64,000 nt of DNA, from assembly GCF_049634645.1 (NCBI RefSeq), contig NC_134727.1:31105898-31169897 (forward strand), in the 5' to 3' direction. Positions within the stretch are counted from its first letter, which is position 1; every line of letters starts with the position of its first letter. The notes under the pieces were generated by a model, which saw nothing but the letters and a program-made list of their open reading frames with translations, was not told the origin of the DNA and did no database searches. Shown piece after piece: positions 1 to 11,219 of this stretch. Position numbers and translations under genes: made by a program. Source of the stretch: Pelodiscus sinensis. Lineage: Eukaryota > Chordata > Testudines > Trionychidae.

Positions 1-390
1 AAATTGCTAATGAAGCGGGGATTTAAATACCTTGCGCTTCATTAGCATAAACACAGCTGCTGCTTTTTTCTGAAACAGAGCTTTTTTTGAAAAAAACCTG
101 GCAGTCTAGACATGGATTTTTCCGAAAATACAACCCTTTTTCAAAAGATCCTGTAAACCTCATTTTAGGAGGGATGAGGGATCTTTCAAAAAAGGGTTGT
201 ATGTTCGAAAGATCCGCATCTAAGCTGCTGTTTTTTTCAAAAAGCTCCATTTTGGAAAAAAGCGGTGGCCATGCTTATGCTAATGAAGCACAGGATATTT
301 AAATCCCTGCCTCGTTAGCAATTTCGACGTGCCTAATCTACATCTCTCTGTCGACGGAGATGTGTAGTCTAGACATGCCCCCAGAGCAAC
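1..390. mobile_element. Palindromic Harbinger-type MITE, left end outside the window
   Basis: The first and last parts are inverted copies. A block with GCTAATGAAGC and GATTTAAAT near 6-30 returns inverted near 280-312, and the inner parts near 60-110 and 200-260 also pair. The right end, TAGTCTAGACATGCCC at about 365-382, resembles the GTGTAGACATACCC terminus of the other copies. The subterminal GCTAATGAAGC block also occurs in the element at 60313. The left terminus lies before base 1, so the length and target duplication cannot be given. The short reading frames here arise from the palindrome and are not genes. Confidence 0.7.
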
Positions 391-2254
391 AATAGGCCTG
401 AACATGCCTCCCCTGTTTCCTACACATATATGCACATACTTACAATGGGATTTGGGTCCAGACATGTGCACACTGTCCTTCCCTTACTGGGCCCGGGCCC
501 AGGACATGCATAGACACAGAACCTGCATTTGCCACCTGTCTCATTGGATTTCTCCTTGTTCTTGCCCTTCATATCATCTCTCTTTCGTCCCTGCTTTGTG
601 CCACATTCTTTCCTGTCTTGTCTCACTGTTTCTTCCCTCTCTTGCCTAGCTGTCATCTTTCTTTCTTGTTTCCTTTCCCCAGCTCCCTCTCCATCCTTAA
701 TTCTCTCTTTGAGTGAGTCTACACTTCAGGACTTAACTCAAAATAAGCTATGCAGATTGAGCTACGTCAATTGCGTAGCTTATTTCAAAATGGGGAGCAG
801 CTATTTCCTTGCTTGTGATTCTTCTTACATAATCAGATGCCGTGTGTTGTTGCTCCTCTGATCTACCTAACCCCTTCCTCCCTCATTTGTATTATTCCTC
901 CCCTCCCCCCAATTCTCCTGACTCTGACCCTCCTCTTCATGCACCTCTGCTTCTTTTCTCCCCCTTGCTTCTCTGTTCCCTTGAGCATCTTTCCTATCCT
1001 GACTAGCAAAGTTGGTTCTGGCCTTAGCTTCTGTCCTGCATTTTGCAGCTCCTCATTATATTGTGATCAAAGACAATGTCCTTTTCTGTCTTTCAGTAAA
1101 GAGCTGGGTATATTATGGTTGGGGGTTTTGTGTAAATTGATGGCACTAAATAAATACTTGGTATTATTCATCTGTTCAGGGCAACTTAGATTTATGTCAA
1201 GTGGTGTACAAATATCAAGTTAGTACAATCTTCAGTAAGTTTAAAGCATAACTAAAGCTGTTCATTTACCTATTGGACAGGATCTCATTAACAAGCATAA
1301 TTTTGTCTGCTCTGAAAATAAATTGAACAGAGCAGTCTTGGACCATTGCACAAGGGATGGATGCTAAAAGATAGCAGATACCCTAATTTAATACAGGAAA
1401 TGAAAGTTTATTGTGTATAGCATTTTGCATTATGCAAAAAGTCATTTGAAACCTAAGATTAAAGCTTTCAGCAACAGATATACAGCATTCGATATTGTAC
1501 TCTAAAAATGAATTTCATTTGCAAATGTCAAGCAATCCTTCATGAAAATGGCATTGTTGTATCATTACTATATCAAATATAATGGAATTAAAATTCCTTC
1601 TTTTGATTCAGTCAATATTAATGTAATATATTTAAGGTTTGTAGCTATACAAGTTACATGTACAGTGTGTTGTTTCAAACATTATGCCTTAAGCCCAGAC
1701 CAAGAGCTGTTTATAATGAAGTTGTGAAGTGCTCTTCCTGATAAAGCTTTATCATTCTCAGATTTAAGATACTGTTTCAGTGTATTTCAGAAATTCAGGT
1801 AACAACTCCCCTTAGGTTTTCTTATCTTCTTCCTGGAAATCCATAGTTTCTACTTATCTGGTCACTTACATGTCAAAACAGCAATTTCTTGAGAGGTTTA
1901 GACATGAAGCATATCTCCTTTTTCCTTTGAAGTCCCACGCCTCTACTCTTGTGAAAGGAAAATCTGATGGGGGTTGCTACTTCACATACACCCATCGAAA
2001 ATATTTTAAGTGTCTCACTCTGTAACCAAAGGAATGCGAGTCTGTGAAATGTTCATGTTCTCTGAGAAATGTCCACGATCCCTAGATCTTGTTTCTAAAT
2101 TAAATATTTTAAATTATACATGTTTTATTGTCAGAAATGTAATAGTTCATGGTACAAGATTATGCACTTAGTGACTAATAACACATTTTTTTGCTATAAC
2201 TGGGGATGTATCAATTGGAAACATTTGAATGCATGATCATGGGAAAAATATGAT
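391..2254. other. Unique DNA with a pyrimidine-rich tract; no gene seen
   Basis: Bases 540-1000 are strongly C/T-rich on the plus strand, which makes long but low-complexity reading frames. At about 715-790 there is a small degraded MITE-like piece: GTCTACACTTCAG followed by the imperfect inverted pair AATAAGCTATGC / GCGTAGCTTATT. From 1200 to 2250 the DNA is AT-rich with no recognisable coding or repeat signal. Confidence 0.6.
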
Positions 2255-2396
2255 CCGTGTAATGCAGCCATGAAAAAAGGCTAATGAAATCCTAAAATGC
2301 ATCAAGTGAGGTATTTCCAGTATTGACAGGGAGGTGTTACAACCATTATAAAAAGCAGTGGTCAAACTGTAACTCCCACACATTCTGGGTGTGGTG
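2255..2396 (+). mobile_element. CR1 LINE fragment (ORF2 C-terminal region)
   Basis: The stretch around 2265-2340 reads like a decayed CR1 ORF2 segment (an Ala-Asn-Glu-Ile-Leu-like then Ser-Ile-Asp-Arg-Glu-like motif that comes before the HWNKLP region in CR1). It is broken by indels and ends at the insertion of the hAT element starting at 2397. Confidence 0.55.
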
Positions 2397-2876
2397 TAGG
2401 GATGTTAATTTTCAATTAATCAACTAATCGAGTAGGCGATAGAATTTCCTACTCGATTAGTTGATAAAGGGGGGCACTTGCTATCCTGCTGCGCCTCAGC
2501 CTTTGAAATATACAAAAGCTGTCCATGGCTCTTGTACATTTCAAAGGGAGATGGCAGAAGTCGGGACTAGGGTTGCCAGATGGTTTCAACAAAAATACCG
2601 GACACACTTGACATTACATCACATCTACATTACATCTTATTTAGAAAATACCAGACATTTCTATTTTCTCGTTTATATTTTCTCATACTGGACTGTCCGG
2701 TTCAAAACCGGACACCTGGCAACCGTAGTCGGGACACCTCTGCCTCCCTTGCCTACCATGGAGATGGTGCTCGGGGGAGCCGGCATTTAAGTCGGCTCAC
2801 CCCAGTACCAGGTCCTGCTCTCCCTGCCCCCATTGCCTCTCTCTGGTAGATAGTGGACTATTCGCTTACATCCCTA
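2397..2876. mobile_element. hAT-type element with TAGGGATGT ends
   Basis: It begins TAGGGATGTTAAT and ends ACATCCCTA. The flanks are GTGTGGTG (2389-2396) and GTGTGGCG (2877-2884), an 8-bp target duplication with one mismatch, typical of hAT insertion. The subterminal part contains an inverted pair around ACTAATCGAGTAGG / CCTACTCGATTAGT. A second element is nested at 2568-2727. It has no coding capacity. Related copies are at 30984-32052 and 52086-52613. Confidence 0.8.
2568..2727. mobile_element. Nested 160-bp hAT-type element with TAGGGTTGCCAG ends
   Basis: The ends are TAGGGTTGCCAG and CTGGCAACCGTA, inverted with one mismatch. GTCGGGAC occurs immediately before (2560-2567) and after (2728-2735), a perfect 8-bp target duplication. 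It sits inside the element at 2397-2876, so it inserted later. Confidence 0.85.
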
Positions 2877-2984
2877 GTGTGGCGAACTGTCCCAACTGGT
2901 GGCACCAAGATCACTTACAGAGAGAATAATGAGTCTGCTCTACAGCCTTCACTGTGAGCCAACTGGCTTTTAGTTCATGGAAAA

Positions 2985-3597
2985 CACCTTCCGCGGACTG
3001 GATCTGGCCCACCAAACCACCAGATCTGGCCTGTGGATGCAGCTGGGAGCCTCAGGCAGACTCCTGAGGCTCCCAGGGGCAGCGTGCAAAGCTCCCCTCT
3101 CCTCTAGCTCTGCAGCCTTTGTGGGGGCAGGGCAGGCTCCTGCCTGAGAAACTGGCTGAGCTGCTGGCCAGGAGTCTCACAGTTAAGTCTCCCAGCCAGA
3201 GCCTGCCTCTGGCACCCCAACCCTTCCCTCCCCCCAGCCTTCTGCCCCTGACTCCTGTCCCCCTACCCCACATAAGTCAAACCCTCTACCCCCTCCTAAG
3301 CCCATACACCCTTCCAGACCCAGCACCTCAGTCCCCTGCCCTAGGATACAATCCCCTCCCGCCCCAGGTCACAACCCAATCCCCTGCACCCCAATCCTGT
3401 GCCCCAGGTCACAACTCCCTCCTTCACCCAAACTCCCTCCCTGGCCTCTCCTCTACCCCAAACCTTTACCCCCAGCTCCCTTCTGTACCCAACCTCCATC
3501 CCAGACCCCACACCGTCTCCATTAATATAATGGAATAGTGCGGCCTTTGACCACTTTCCAAAATCTTGGAGTAGCCCCCCATCAAAAATTATTGCCC
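2985..3597 (-). mobile_element. hAT-type element, minus orientation, ends decayed
   Basis: This is an inverted relative of the element at 8142-8718. The right part (3530-3597, with GCGGCC, GACCACTTTCC and AAAAATTATTGCCC) matches the reverse complement of 8142-8225, and the interior GATCTGGCCCACCAAACCACC matches the far end of that copy. The middle (3220-3520) is a C-rich low-complexity tract that creates proline-rich reading frames. I could not read a clear target duplication. Confidence 0.7.
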
Positions 3598-3654
3598 CCT
3601 CCCGCATTAGAGGTTCATGCACTAAGATCCAGGGCTCCCAGATTTGCTTCCACC

Positions 3655-4010
3655 CATCGGTGTTACAAGTGGGTGCTCATTCGGGATTTCAACGGGATGT
3701 CTCTGAAGTTTGGGAAGAACTTAAAAGCCGGTTCCGCCCTAGCCCCAGTAAGAGCCACCCGGCTATTCCTACATTTAAAATGCAGAGGCGCAGTGGAGGT
3801 AGCTCCTGGACCTGATGCGAGCTGTCCTGGCTAGCACTGGGTCCAGCAGCTACCCCTGCTGCAGCTCTGCAGTTTAAATGTAGTAGGAGCTGGGCTGCCT
3901 GTTCCTTATTGGGTAGTCGCTCCTGATCTTGCGTGAGCACCTTCCCGTTACCGACCAATCGTGTAGTTGATACAAATTGTATCGACAAAATGATTAGCCC
4001 GTTACCTGCC
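3655..4010. repeat. Degraded repeat, probably MITE-derived
   Basis: Two opposed copies of a GC-rich block around TTTAAATG (3770-3785 and 3871-3883) flank a CAGCAGCTACC-like centre. The right end at 3950-4010 has ATTGTATCGACAAAATGATTAG. This looks like a palindromic non-autonomous element, but I did not find clean termini. Confidence 0.4.
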
Positions 4011-4137
4011 TCTTAATTTCAGATTGGCAAAGATGCTGGTTTTTCTTTTTGTCACCTTCCTCTGCAGTGTGAGGCACAGGTCACCTGGTGGTTTGAACTA
4101 GACTAAATGGTGGGTTCTCTAACTTGAAGTCTTTAAA

Positions 4138-4290
4138 TCAAGATTTGAGGACTCCACTAACTCAGTCAGAGACTATTGGCTTATTTCAGGAGTGCATGGG
4201 TGAGGTTCTGTGGCCTGCAATGTGCAGGAGATAGGACGAGATGAGTGTGATGGTCCCTTCTGGTCTTAAAGTCTGAGTCTGTTATTTGAG
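4138..4290 (+). mobile_element. CR1 LINE 3' end fragment
   Basis: The block GATGGTCCCTTCTGGTCTTA followed by AAGTCTGAGTCTG at about 4250-4280 is the characteristic 3' end of a CR1 family. The upstream 100 bp is decayed 3' UTR. Confidence 0.7.
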
Positions 4291-5764
4291 TTTCAGTATA
4301 CTCCATCATTCTTTGCTTGTTGGTCATAAACTGTCTTTTTGGTTATCTGAAATTAATTTCTCTTTGTTCCTTCTCCTTGGGTTTGCTGTCTCCTAGATCT
4401 AAAGATCTGCATCATTGGCTTCCCTGATGACTTGTAGCAGTCTGCCCCCATCCAATTGTCTCAACTGTGTGAAAGTCTTCAAGTCTCCCAGAAACCTCAC
4501 TCTGAGAGCCAGATCTAGAACAGCAAAGGATTTTCTTTTAAGATGCTCTGGAGCTTACAAGGGGAAGGCAGAGAGAACTATTCAAAAACAAGAAAGGATG
4601 ACCTGGTTAGTTAGTGATACTCACAGCCTCTTAATATACACACAAGTAACTTCTGCAGAGGGTAGTTAGAGATTAGATAAGAACGATATGAAAAAACAGT
4701 TTATCTTCCAAAGTAGAGACTCCCACATGAAACAATTTTCTGAAAGGGGACAAATAACTTAATTTTTTTAAAATGTAATTAATAGAAGGCAGTGATGGTG
4801 CAGTGCATTTTTATAACTGTAGCAAAGCTATAGTGTATTCACACGCAGGCTCTGATCCTGCAAAAGTTTAAGCATGTACTTAACTATCCACAAGTTCAGA
4901 GATAAGAACCTGTATTTATATTTCTAGCCTTAGATTGTAGATCTATATTTAGGTACTCAACTTTGAAAATTTGGGCCCTAGATGTATTTTAGGGGGCTCA
5001 TATATTACAAACTCTTGTATATAGGTCACCTTTTGAAAGATATTTATTTACAAAAAGTAAAAATGCAGGATCATGAAGACCTTGATATCATCTGTGTTAT
5101 GGATGATGAGAAAAGAGTTCTGTATTGATTCTAGTGACCTTATATTTATATAGTGAAAATCTCAGAATTGGCTTTCCCCCCTAACTTAGACAGTAGACGC
5201 TCACATTTGATTCAGTCCTGGAGTCCTCACCCAAGAACAACTTCCATTAAAGATGTTAGGACTAAGACCTCTGGAATTTGAAACACTTTTTTCCTATCAC
5301 TGAAATAAGCACTTCTAGAGTAAAATGTTTCAGCTGGTCAAATGCAAGAATTGACTTATTCTGACCCTGATTAGCTAGAGATCTCACAAGGTTGCAGTCT
5401 GATGTGGCTTCAAAATGTATATAGTAATGATTGCTGACAGTTTTCTGATAAATAGCATGTTTTTTTTTGCTTTCACAAGATCTTCCAGGATCATTCACAA
5501 GGTTCATCATAGACTTGAGCTCTGACCAATTTCAGTGCTGTATGCATTGAATTCCCCATTTTATGCTTTTGATTATAGGTCACTTACAGAAAGGTGAGGT
5601 GACTATATTTCTTTCATGTTATCAGTGCAGCTGAAATCCTGAGAATGTAAAAGATTTCAGACCAAGTCATCTGAAATATCACTTATCTTGTAAGATTTTT
5701 TCTGTTTTGGCCAGAAATTGTGTGAAGTTTTGATGCTGTCCAGACTAAATCTGAAGTCAAATCT
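4291..5764. other. Unique AT-rich DNA; nothing recognised
   Basis: No recognised protein, RNA gene or clear terminal-repeat element. Reading frames are short and have no family resemblance. Confidence 0.5.
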
Positions 5765-5779
5765 AATTTCTTTAGTAGC

Positions 5780-5983
5780 CTCAGAGGGGTAGCTGTGTTA
5801 ATCTGTAACTAAAACAAAATGATTTAAAAATCAACAATCGTCTTGTAGCACTTTAGAGAATAAAAACAATATATAAATAGTATCATATCTGTTATCTGAA
5901 GAAGTGGGTTGTACCCAAGAAAGTTCATGATACTATTTATTTAGTCTCTAAGGTGCTACAGGACCATTGTTGTTGTTTTTTTA
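5780..5983. mobile_element. SINE-like fold-back element with a 15-bp target duplication
   Basis: The perfect 15-mer AATTTCTTTAGTAGC occurs at 5765-5779 and again at 5984-5998, directly flanking the element. The element starts CTCAGAGGGGTAGCTGTGTT and ends in a T-rich tail. Inside, about 5832-5886 and 5927-5972 form a long imperfect inverted repeat (CAACAATCG, TGTAGCACTTTAGAGA and TAGTATCAT each return inverted). The centre reads GAAGAAGTGGGTTGTACCC. A 15-bp duplication points to target-primed retrotransposition rather than a cut-and-paste transposase. The family is an abundant reptile repeat that I do not name. Confidence 0.75.
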
Positions 5984-5998
5984 AATTTCTTTAGTAGC

Positions 5999-6739
5999 AT
6001 AATCCTAATCCAGATCTAACCTTGAATACCTCCACTGTGTCCCATCTCTGTTTCTTTATTATTTAACAAAATCCAATGAGCCATTTGTTCAAGAACCTGA
6101 ATCCTTTCCTATTGATTTCTTAGATTTAAAACCATATTTAGTAACAATTTCAGATATATACATAGTACCCCTTTAACAGTTATAAAGATTAAGTTAAAAT
6201 CCAGATCCTATTCAATCTATGGGTTCAAGCTTCATCCTCAGATTGTTTATTGTGACACTTTGCCCTACTTCCCATGGTTTTGTACGTGCTTTGTTTGTTT
6301 TTGGGAAAAAGAAAAGAAAATCTGGAAAAAAAAAGGAAGTGTCATCACCATGTTGTGTTGCTCCCCCTTTGCCGTTCTTGTGACAGCTGTCTTTTACTGT
6401 GTAAGTAATGAGTTACAGATGTCTGGTTCAAAGTGGGAACTTCAAAGCAGAACACGGAAAATGTTCAGAAGCAGCCTGTTGAAATGGCCTGTGGCAGGAT
6501 CAGACCGTGTAAGCTTTGTTGGGATGCTGCTGGGAGTGGTAGGCCTCCACTTCAACTCTCATGAGTAATTGCTAATGCAACTTCCCTGTCCTTTGCATGC
6601 TGCTCAACCACTCATTTAAGGAAAGGAGTTTTTAAAAGATAAGTATAAGGAAGGGGGGTTTACAGTTGACAGTAGATGGGAGAGGTAGAGTTTTCCCCCT
6701 GTCCAAGTTGCTTCCAGCATTTGCATTTGGGACTACTAT
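5999..6739. other. Unique DNA; nothing recognised
   Basis: AT-rich sequence. A frame of about 100 codons at 6260-6568 has no recognisable domain and codon use typical of random AT-rich DNA. Confidence 0.5.
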
Positions 6740-6971
6740 TAGGTGGGTAACCATTCTCAGAGAGTAGTTATTAACAGTTCACAGTCATAGTTGAAGGGCA
6801 TAACAAGTGGAGTTCCACAGGGGTCTGTTTTGGGGCTGGTTCTGTTCATTATCTTCATCAACGATTTAGATGATGGCAGAGAGTCTGCTCATTATGTTTG
6901 CAGACGCAACACCTCCCAGCTTGGTCTCAAGTGCTTTGGAGGATAGGGTCATAATACAAAATGATTTAGAC

Positions 6972-7416
6972 CAGGGCTACTCAACACGTGGCCCATGGGC
7001 CGCCTGTGGCCTGTTTGTTTGTGGCCCTTGGTGCAGTTTGAGTTTACACAGAGCTCAACATACAGCCCACTGGTGGGAACCAAAACAAAAAAGTAGTCAC
7101 TATAATGGTCTTATGTTGATATGCATTTAGTAGTTAAATTCCTGAACTGTCATTGCTCATTAAAAGTGCTGTCATATGGGTGGAAATCGGGTAAATATTG
7201 CATTTTATTAATATCAGCCAAACTGATGGAAATGGGGCCTGTGTGTTGTGTAATCTTGCCTTAAACTTTGTATTCATGCCCGTCCGTGTGAAAGAAGCTA
7301 TTTGCATAAATGTGCATATATTTGCATGTATATGCAACCACGCTTAAGTTGCTGCCCTTGGCATGTGGTGTGAGTATCATTGTGGGCCCCTGGGCTTCCA
7401 AAGTTGAGTAGCCCAG
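6972..7416. mobile_element. 445-bp hAT-type element with CAGGGCTACTCAAC ends
   Basis: Left end CAGGGCTACTCAAC and right end GTTGAGTAGCCCAG are inverted with one mismatch. The flanking ATTTAGAC at 6964-6971 and 7417-7424 is a perfect 8-bp target duplication. Removing the element restores continuous CR1 sequence. The interior has GTGGCCC-rich blocks and no transposase frame. Confidence 0.9.
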
Positions 7417-8141
7417 ATTTAGACAAATTGGAGACATGGTCTGAGGTAAGTTTAATAGGACAAATTCAAAGTACTCCACTTTGGAAGGAACAAACACTTT
7501 CACAGATGCAGAATGGGAAGCCACTGTCTAAGAAGGAGTACTGCAGAAAGAGATGTAAGGGTCTTAGTCGACCACAAACTAAATACGAGTCAACTGTGTG
7601 ACACTGTTGCAAAAAAAGCAAACATGATTCTGGGATGCATTAACAGGAGTGTTGTGAGCAAGATACAAGAAGTAATTCTTCCATTCTACTCTGCACTGAT
7701 TAGGCCTCAGTGCAGAGAATTGTGTCCAGTTTTGGACATCACATTTGAAGAAAGATTAGGAGAAACTGGAGAAGGTGCAGAGAGGAGCAACAAAAATGAT
7801 TAAAGATCTAGAAAATGTGACCTAAGAGGAAAGACTGAAAGAATTGGGCTTGTTGGGTTTAGAAAAGAGAAGATTGAGAGGAGATAGGATAGCTGTTTTC
7901 AAGTATCTAAAAGGGTGTTATGAGGAAGGAGAAAACTTGTTCCCCTTGACCTCTGATGATAGGGGAAGACGCAATGGTCTTAAGTTCAAGCAAGAGAGGT
8001 TTAGGCTGAACATTAGGAAAAACTTCCTAATTGGCAGGGTGGTAAAACACTGGAATAAATTGCCTAGGGAGGTTGTGGAATTTCTATCACTGGAGATATT
8101 TAAGATCAGGTTGGAAAGACAATTATCAGGGATGATCTAGA

Positions 8142-8718
8142 TTGGGGTGGGCAATAATTTTGATGGGGGTCACTCCAAGAATTTGGAAAGTGGTCGAGGG
8201 CCGCACTCTTCCATTACGTTAATGGAGGAAGTGTGCGGTCTGGGAGGGAGGTTAGGTGCAGAAGGGAGGTTGGGGTAAGGTACGGAGTTTGGGTGAAGGA
8301 GGCAGTTGTGACCTGGGGCACTGGCCTGGGGTGCTGGGTGTTGGATTGTGAACTAGGGCAGGGAATTAGGGTGCAGGAGGGGGTTCAGGGGTTTGGGTTG
8401 TGAGCTAGGGCAGGAGGGACTGTGATCTGAGGTGCCAGATCTGGAAGGGGTAATGGGTGTAGGATGGAGGCAGAGGATTTGGGTATGTGGAGTAGGGGGC
8501 AGGAGTGGGGGGCAGAAGTTGGCAGGCTCTAGCCAGGAGACTTACCAGCCAGCAGCCTGTTCCTGAATCATCCTCCCTGCCTGCCCTGCTCCCACACATG
8601 CTGCAGCCATGTGCTCTGCAAGCAGGGAGCCTGTCTGAGGCTCCCCACAGTGTCTGTAGGCCAGATTTGGTGGCTTGGTGGGCAGATCTGGCTCACAGTC
8701 TGTATTTTGCCCACGACT
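8142..8718. mobile_element. 577-bp hAT-type element related to the CAGGGGTGGGCAA family
   Basis: The left end TTGGGGTGGGCAATA and right end TTTTGCCCACGACT are imperfect inverted repeats. GATCTAGA occurs at 8134-8141 and 8719-8726, a perfect 8-bp target duplication inside CR1. The interior is a G-rich low-complexity tract (8235-8520). The copy at 2985-3597 and the ends of the copy at 37683-38209 belong to the same broad family. Confidence 0.9.
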
Positions 8719-9229
8719 GATCTAGACAGTGGTTGGTCCTGCTGTGAAGGCAGGGGAGTGGACTTGATGATCTCTCGAGGTCCCTTCCAGTTCTAGCATT
8801 CTCTGATTCTCTGATTCTAAGTGCTCAGGCCATTAACAAGGATGGGAAGTGGCCTCTCTTCTTTTCTCCTGCTCTCTTCCCCTGCCATGCCTCTATCTGA
8901 GGCTCTCCCTTTTCCCTCAGGGGTCTCCTCCTCTCAGGTGACACCAGCACCGTTAGTACCCAAATGTTCCAAAGAAGCCTTTGAGTTATCTGCAGCGGTG
9001 CTTTGTCTGCTAACCAGAGTGCGTTACGAACCAGAACAACAGGTTTCACTTAACTGATCAGAAATAGTGAATAGAGATGGAAATGAGTAATTTTAGTATA
9101 ATGCAGAAGATCTACATGTTATCTATGCCACACAACCAGCATACTCATGACAACATTCTCCAGATCCCCTGTACAATCAACCATTCTCCATAACTATGCA
9201 CCACCATTCTCATATTTGCCGAAGAGGTA

Positions 9230-9662
9230 CAGGTTGAACCATAACTATGCACCACCATTCTCAGGGCTTGCCAGCCGCGCTGTCCGGCGATCGGCGCATG
9301 CGCAGATCACCCGAACCCGGCTCTTATTTGTCGAGCCCTGACATTCTCATATTTGCTGAGGAGTTACTCTAATCCAGAACTCTCTGGTCTGGAAACAACT
9401 AAGCTGGAAATCCACTTTTCATGGGTGTGGCCAACTTTCCCACAATCCCATAAAGTTTGTTTACAGCCACCAGTCCCAGCTCTGTGTTCTGCACTCTTAT
9501 TTAGCGCTAATTTATATCTAAATGGTCTCTAAAAGTCCAGTAAGCAGTGGAAGCAGTGGTGGTGATGCTGCTAGATAATATTGACCTTCCATGGTCTGGA
9601 AAAGTCTCAGGTTCAAAACTGGTTGGGGTCCCGAGAGTGCTGGACTAGAGAGGTTCAACCTG
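9230..9662. mobile_element. TIR element with ACAGGTTGAACC ends
   Basis: Starts CAGGTTGAACC after TA (9228-9229) and ends GAGAGGTTCAACCTG. The interior contains a GTAAGCAGTGGAA block and CAATATTGACC-like sequence shared with the copies near 13360, 56939 and 58045. A small GC-rich insert lies at 9262-9340. The 26 bp just left of the element (from CCATAACTATGC) are repeated just inside it. Family assignment is open; a TA duplication would fit Tc1/mariner. Confidence 0.7.
9262..9340. mobile_element. 79-bp GC-rich hAT-like insert
   Basis: The ends CAGGGCTTGCCAG and GTCGAGCCCTG are inverted repeats. The flanks share the six bases CATTCT. The segment is CpG-rich (GCCGCGCTGTCCGGCGATCG), unlike its surroundings, which suggests a recent insertion. 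Confidence 0.55.
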
Positions 9663-10912
9663 TCTTATTATTTCAGTAGTCAGTGTGCTTAGCCTGTAAA
9701 TCTTACAGGAATACACAGTCCTTGCCCTGATATATTTGCATTCTAATTTAGTGAAGAACAGTGAGGCTGTCAAGGGCTCTTGTATTGAAATACATGTAGA
9801 CTTACATGAAGAAGAGGCATTTAGATATTTATTCATTTAAGAAAAACTGGAATCCTTCCCCACAAGAAAGTTGGCCCTAGAAGTTAAAAGCTTTCCAGTT
9901 TACAGGGATATATAAGTGGCTTTTCCCAACAATAGGCTCCATTTTCTTTCTTCCTTGCATTGTGGCTTCTTTTTTCCTGTTCTTTCACAGTTTGAATCTA
10001 CCTTACCTTCATTTACAGTTTTACCTTCATTTACAGTTTTCCCTTCATCTGTATTGTTCACTTTTTATTTTCCTCATGTTCATTGTTTTTATCTAGTCCC
10101 TTCCATACTTTTAGCTTATTTCTCTGAATTGACTTTATCTCATTTTTAAACATGGGGTTGTTTCCAACCATTAATTTCTACGATACTAGTGTCTCCCTCT
10201 GCTTTTTCACCCCCTTCCTATATCTTTTCTCCCTTTTCCTCTCTCTCTGCTATTCTCTCTCGCCTCTTCCTTTCCTGTTTTCCTCTTTTACATCTGTTCA
10301 TCTCCATGATTTTTTTTACCAGCTAGAACCACTAAAAGTGTCACAAGATGCTATAGGAAATCTGTTCCTACATCCACTGCAAATGGTAAAATCTGCGAAT
10401 ACTGGGAGCCATTGGTCCAAGCCCCATGTTGAGCTCCCAGTAGCTGTCAAACTGACCATAGGGGCCAGCAGCTGCAGGCAACTGACCACATGGGGGCGAG
10501 GGGAGACACCACCCCCACAGGCTTAAACAGGAGACCTTATGAATATGAAGAACTGCAAATAGTGATTCTGCAAATTGTAGGGCATCCTGTACAGTTAGTC
10601 TCACATTATTTAACTGATTTTTTTTCCTGGAACTTTTTCAGAATTCAGCAGACCAAAGCATTGCTTTTCACTTGGAAATCTCAGCCTGTGAGAGAGATTA
10701 GAATCTGAATTATTTTGTCACTAATTAAACCATTTCTGGAGCCCCAACCAGACTCTCAGTTCTTTTAAAAATTGGTTTCAAATTCTTGGCTAACTATGTA
10801 TGGGAGAAGCCACCTTTGACAGTGGTAATTATCTTCTACTGAGACACAAGGGTCCAAAAAAGACCCCATAGTTGTAGTTGTATACTTGAGGAATAAAAGA
10901 TGTTTACTCTTA
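9663..10912. other. Unique DNA with a pyrimidine-rich tract; no gene
   Basis: Bases 9930-10320 are C/T-rich with TTTACAGTTTTACCTTCA partly duplicated, giving long but low-complexity frames. Bases 10380-10530 carry a GC-rich block with inverted CAGCTGC motifs, possibly a small degraded element. No host exon recognised. Confidence 0.5.
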
Positions 10913-11219
10913 GGATATGTCTACACTACAGCGTTGTTTCGAATTAACTTATTTCGAATTAGTTAATTTGAAATAAGCTAAATCGAAATAATGCCTCTAG
11001 ACATAAAAACTAATTCGAAATAGTGCATCCACATTGAGTGGACCCTGAATCGAAGGTAAGGCTGCCTGGAACCAGTGCCAAAAGAACATGAGGGTCGGAC
11101 TTAGTGTGTGGGGCTGCTGCCTCAGGCTAGCCGAGGTCTGTGCTTAAAGGGACAGCAAAGCATTTGTGACTTGGAGTGCTCTGCTTTCCCTCACTCGGGA
11201 CACCACAGCACTCTGCAAC

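Larger units (their letters stand above)
6740..8818 (+). mobile_element. CR1 LINE, 5'-truncated, split by two hAT insertions
   Basis: The reverse transcriptase core is visible near 6807-6905: a Ser-Gly-Val-Pro-Gln-Gly-like motif, then Phe-Ile-Asn-Asp-Leu, then Phe-Ala-Asp. It continues at 7425-8133 with Asp-His-Lys-Leu-like and HWNKLPREVV motifs of the ORF2 C-terminus, and at 8727-8818 with the 3' UTR and a terminal ATTCTCTG tandem repeat, the canonical CR1 tail. Several frameshifts and stops make it a dead copy. The two interrupting elements at 6972-7416 and 8142-8718 each have perfect 8-bp duplications of CR1 sequence, so both are younger than the CR1. Confidence 0.9.

Noticed and set aside
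540..1223. Two hydrophobic-looking frames in the pyrimidine tract
   Set aside because: Ser/Leu/Pro/Phe-rich composition follows from C/T-rich DNA; no conserved motif.
3119..3538. 139-codon proline-rich plus-strand frame
   Set aside because: Encoded by a C-rich tract inside an inverted hAT-type copy; no family resemblance.
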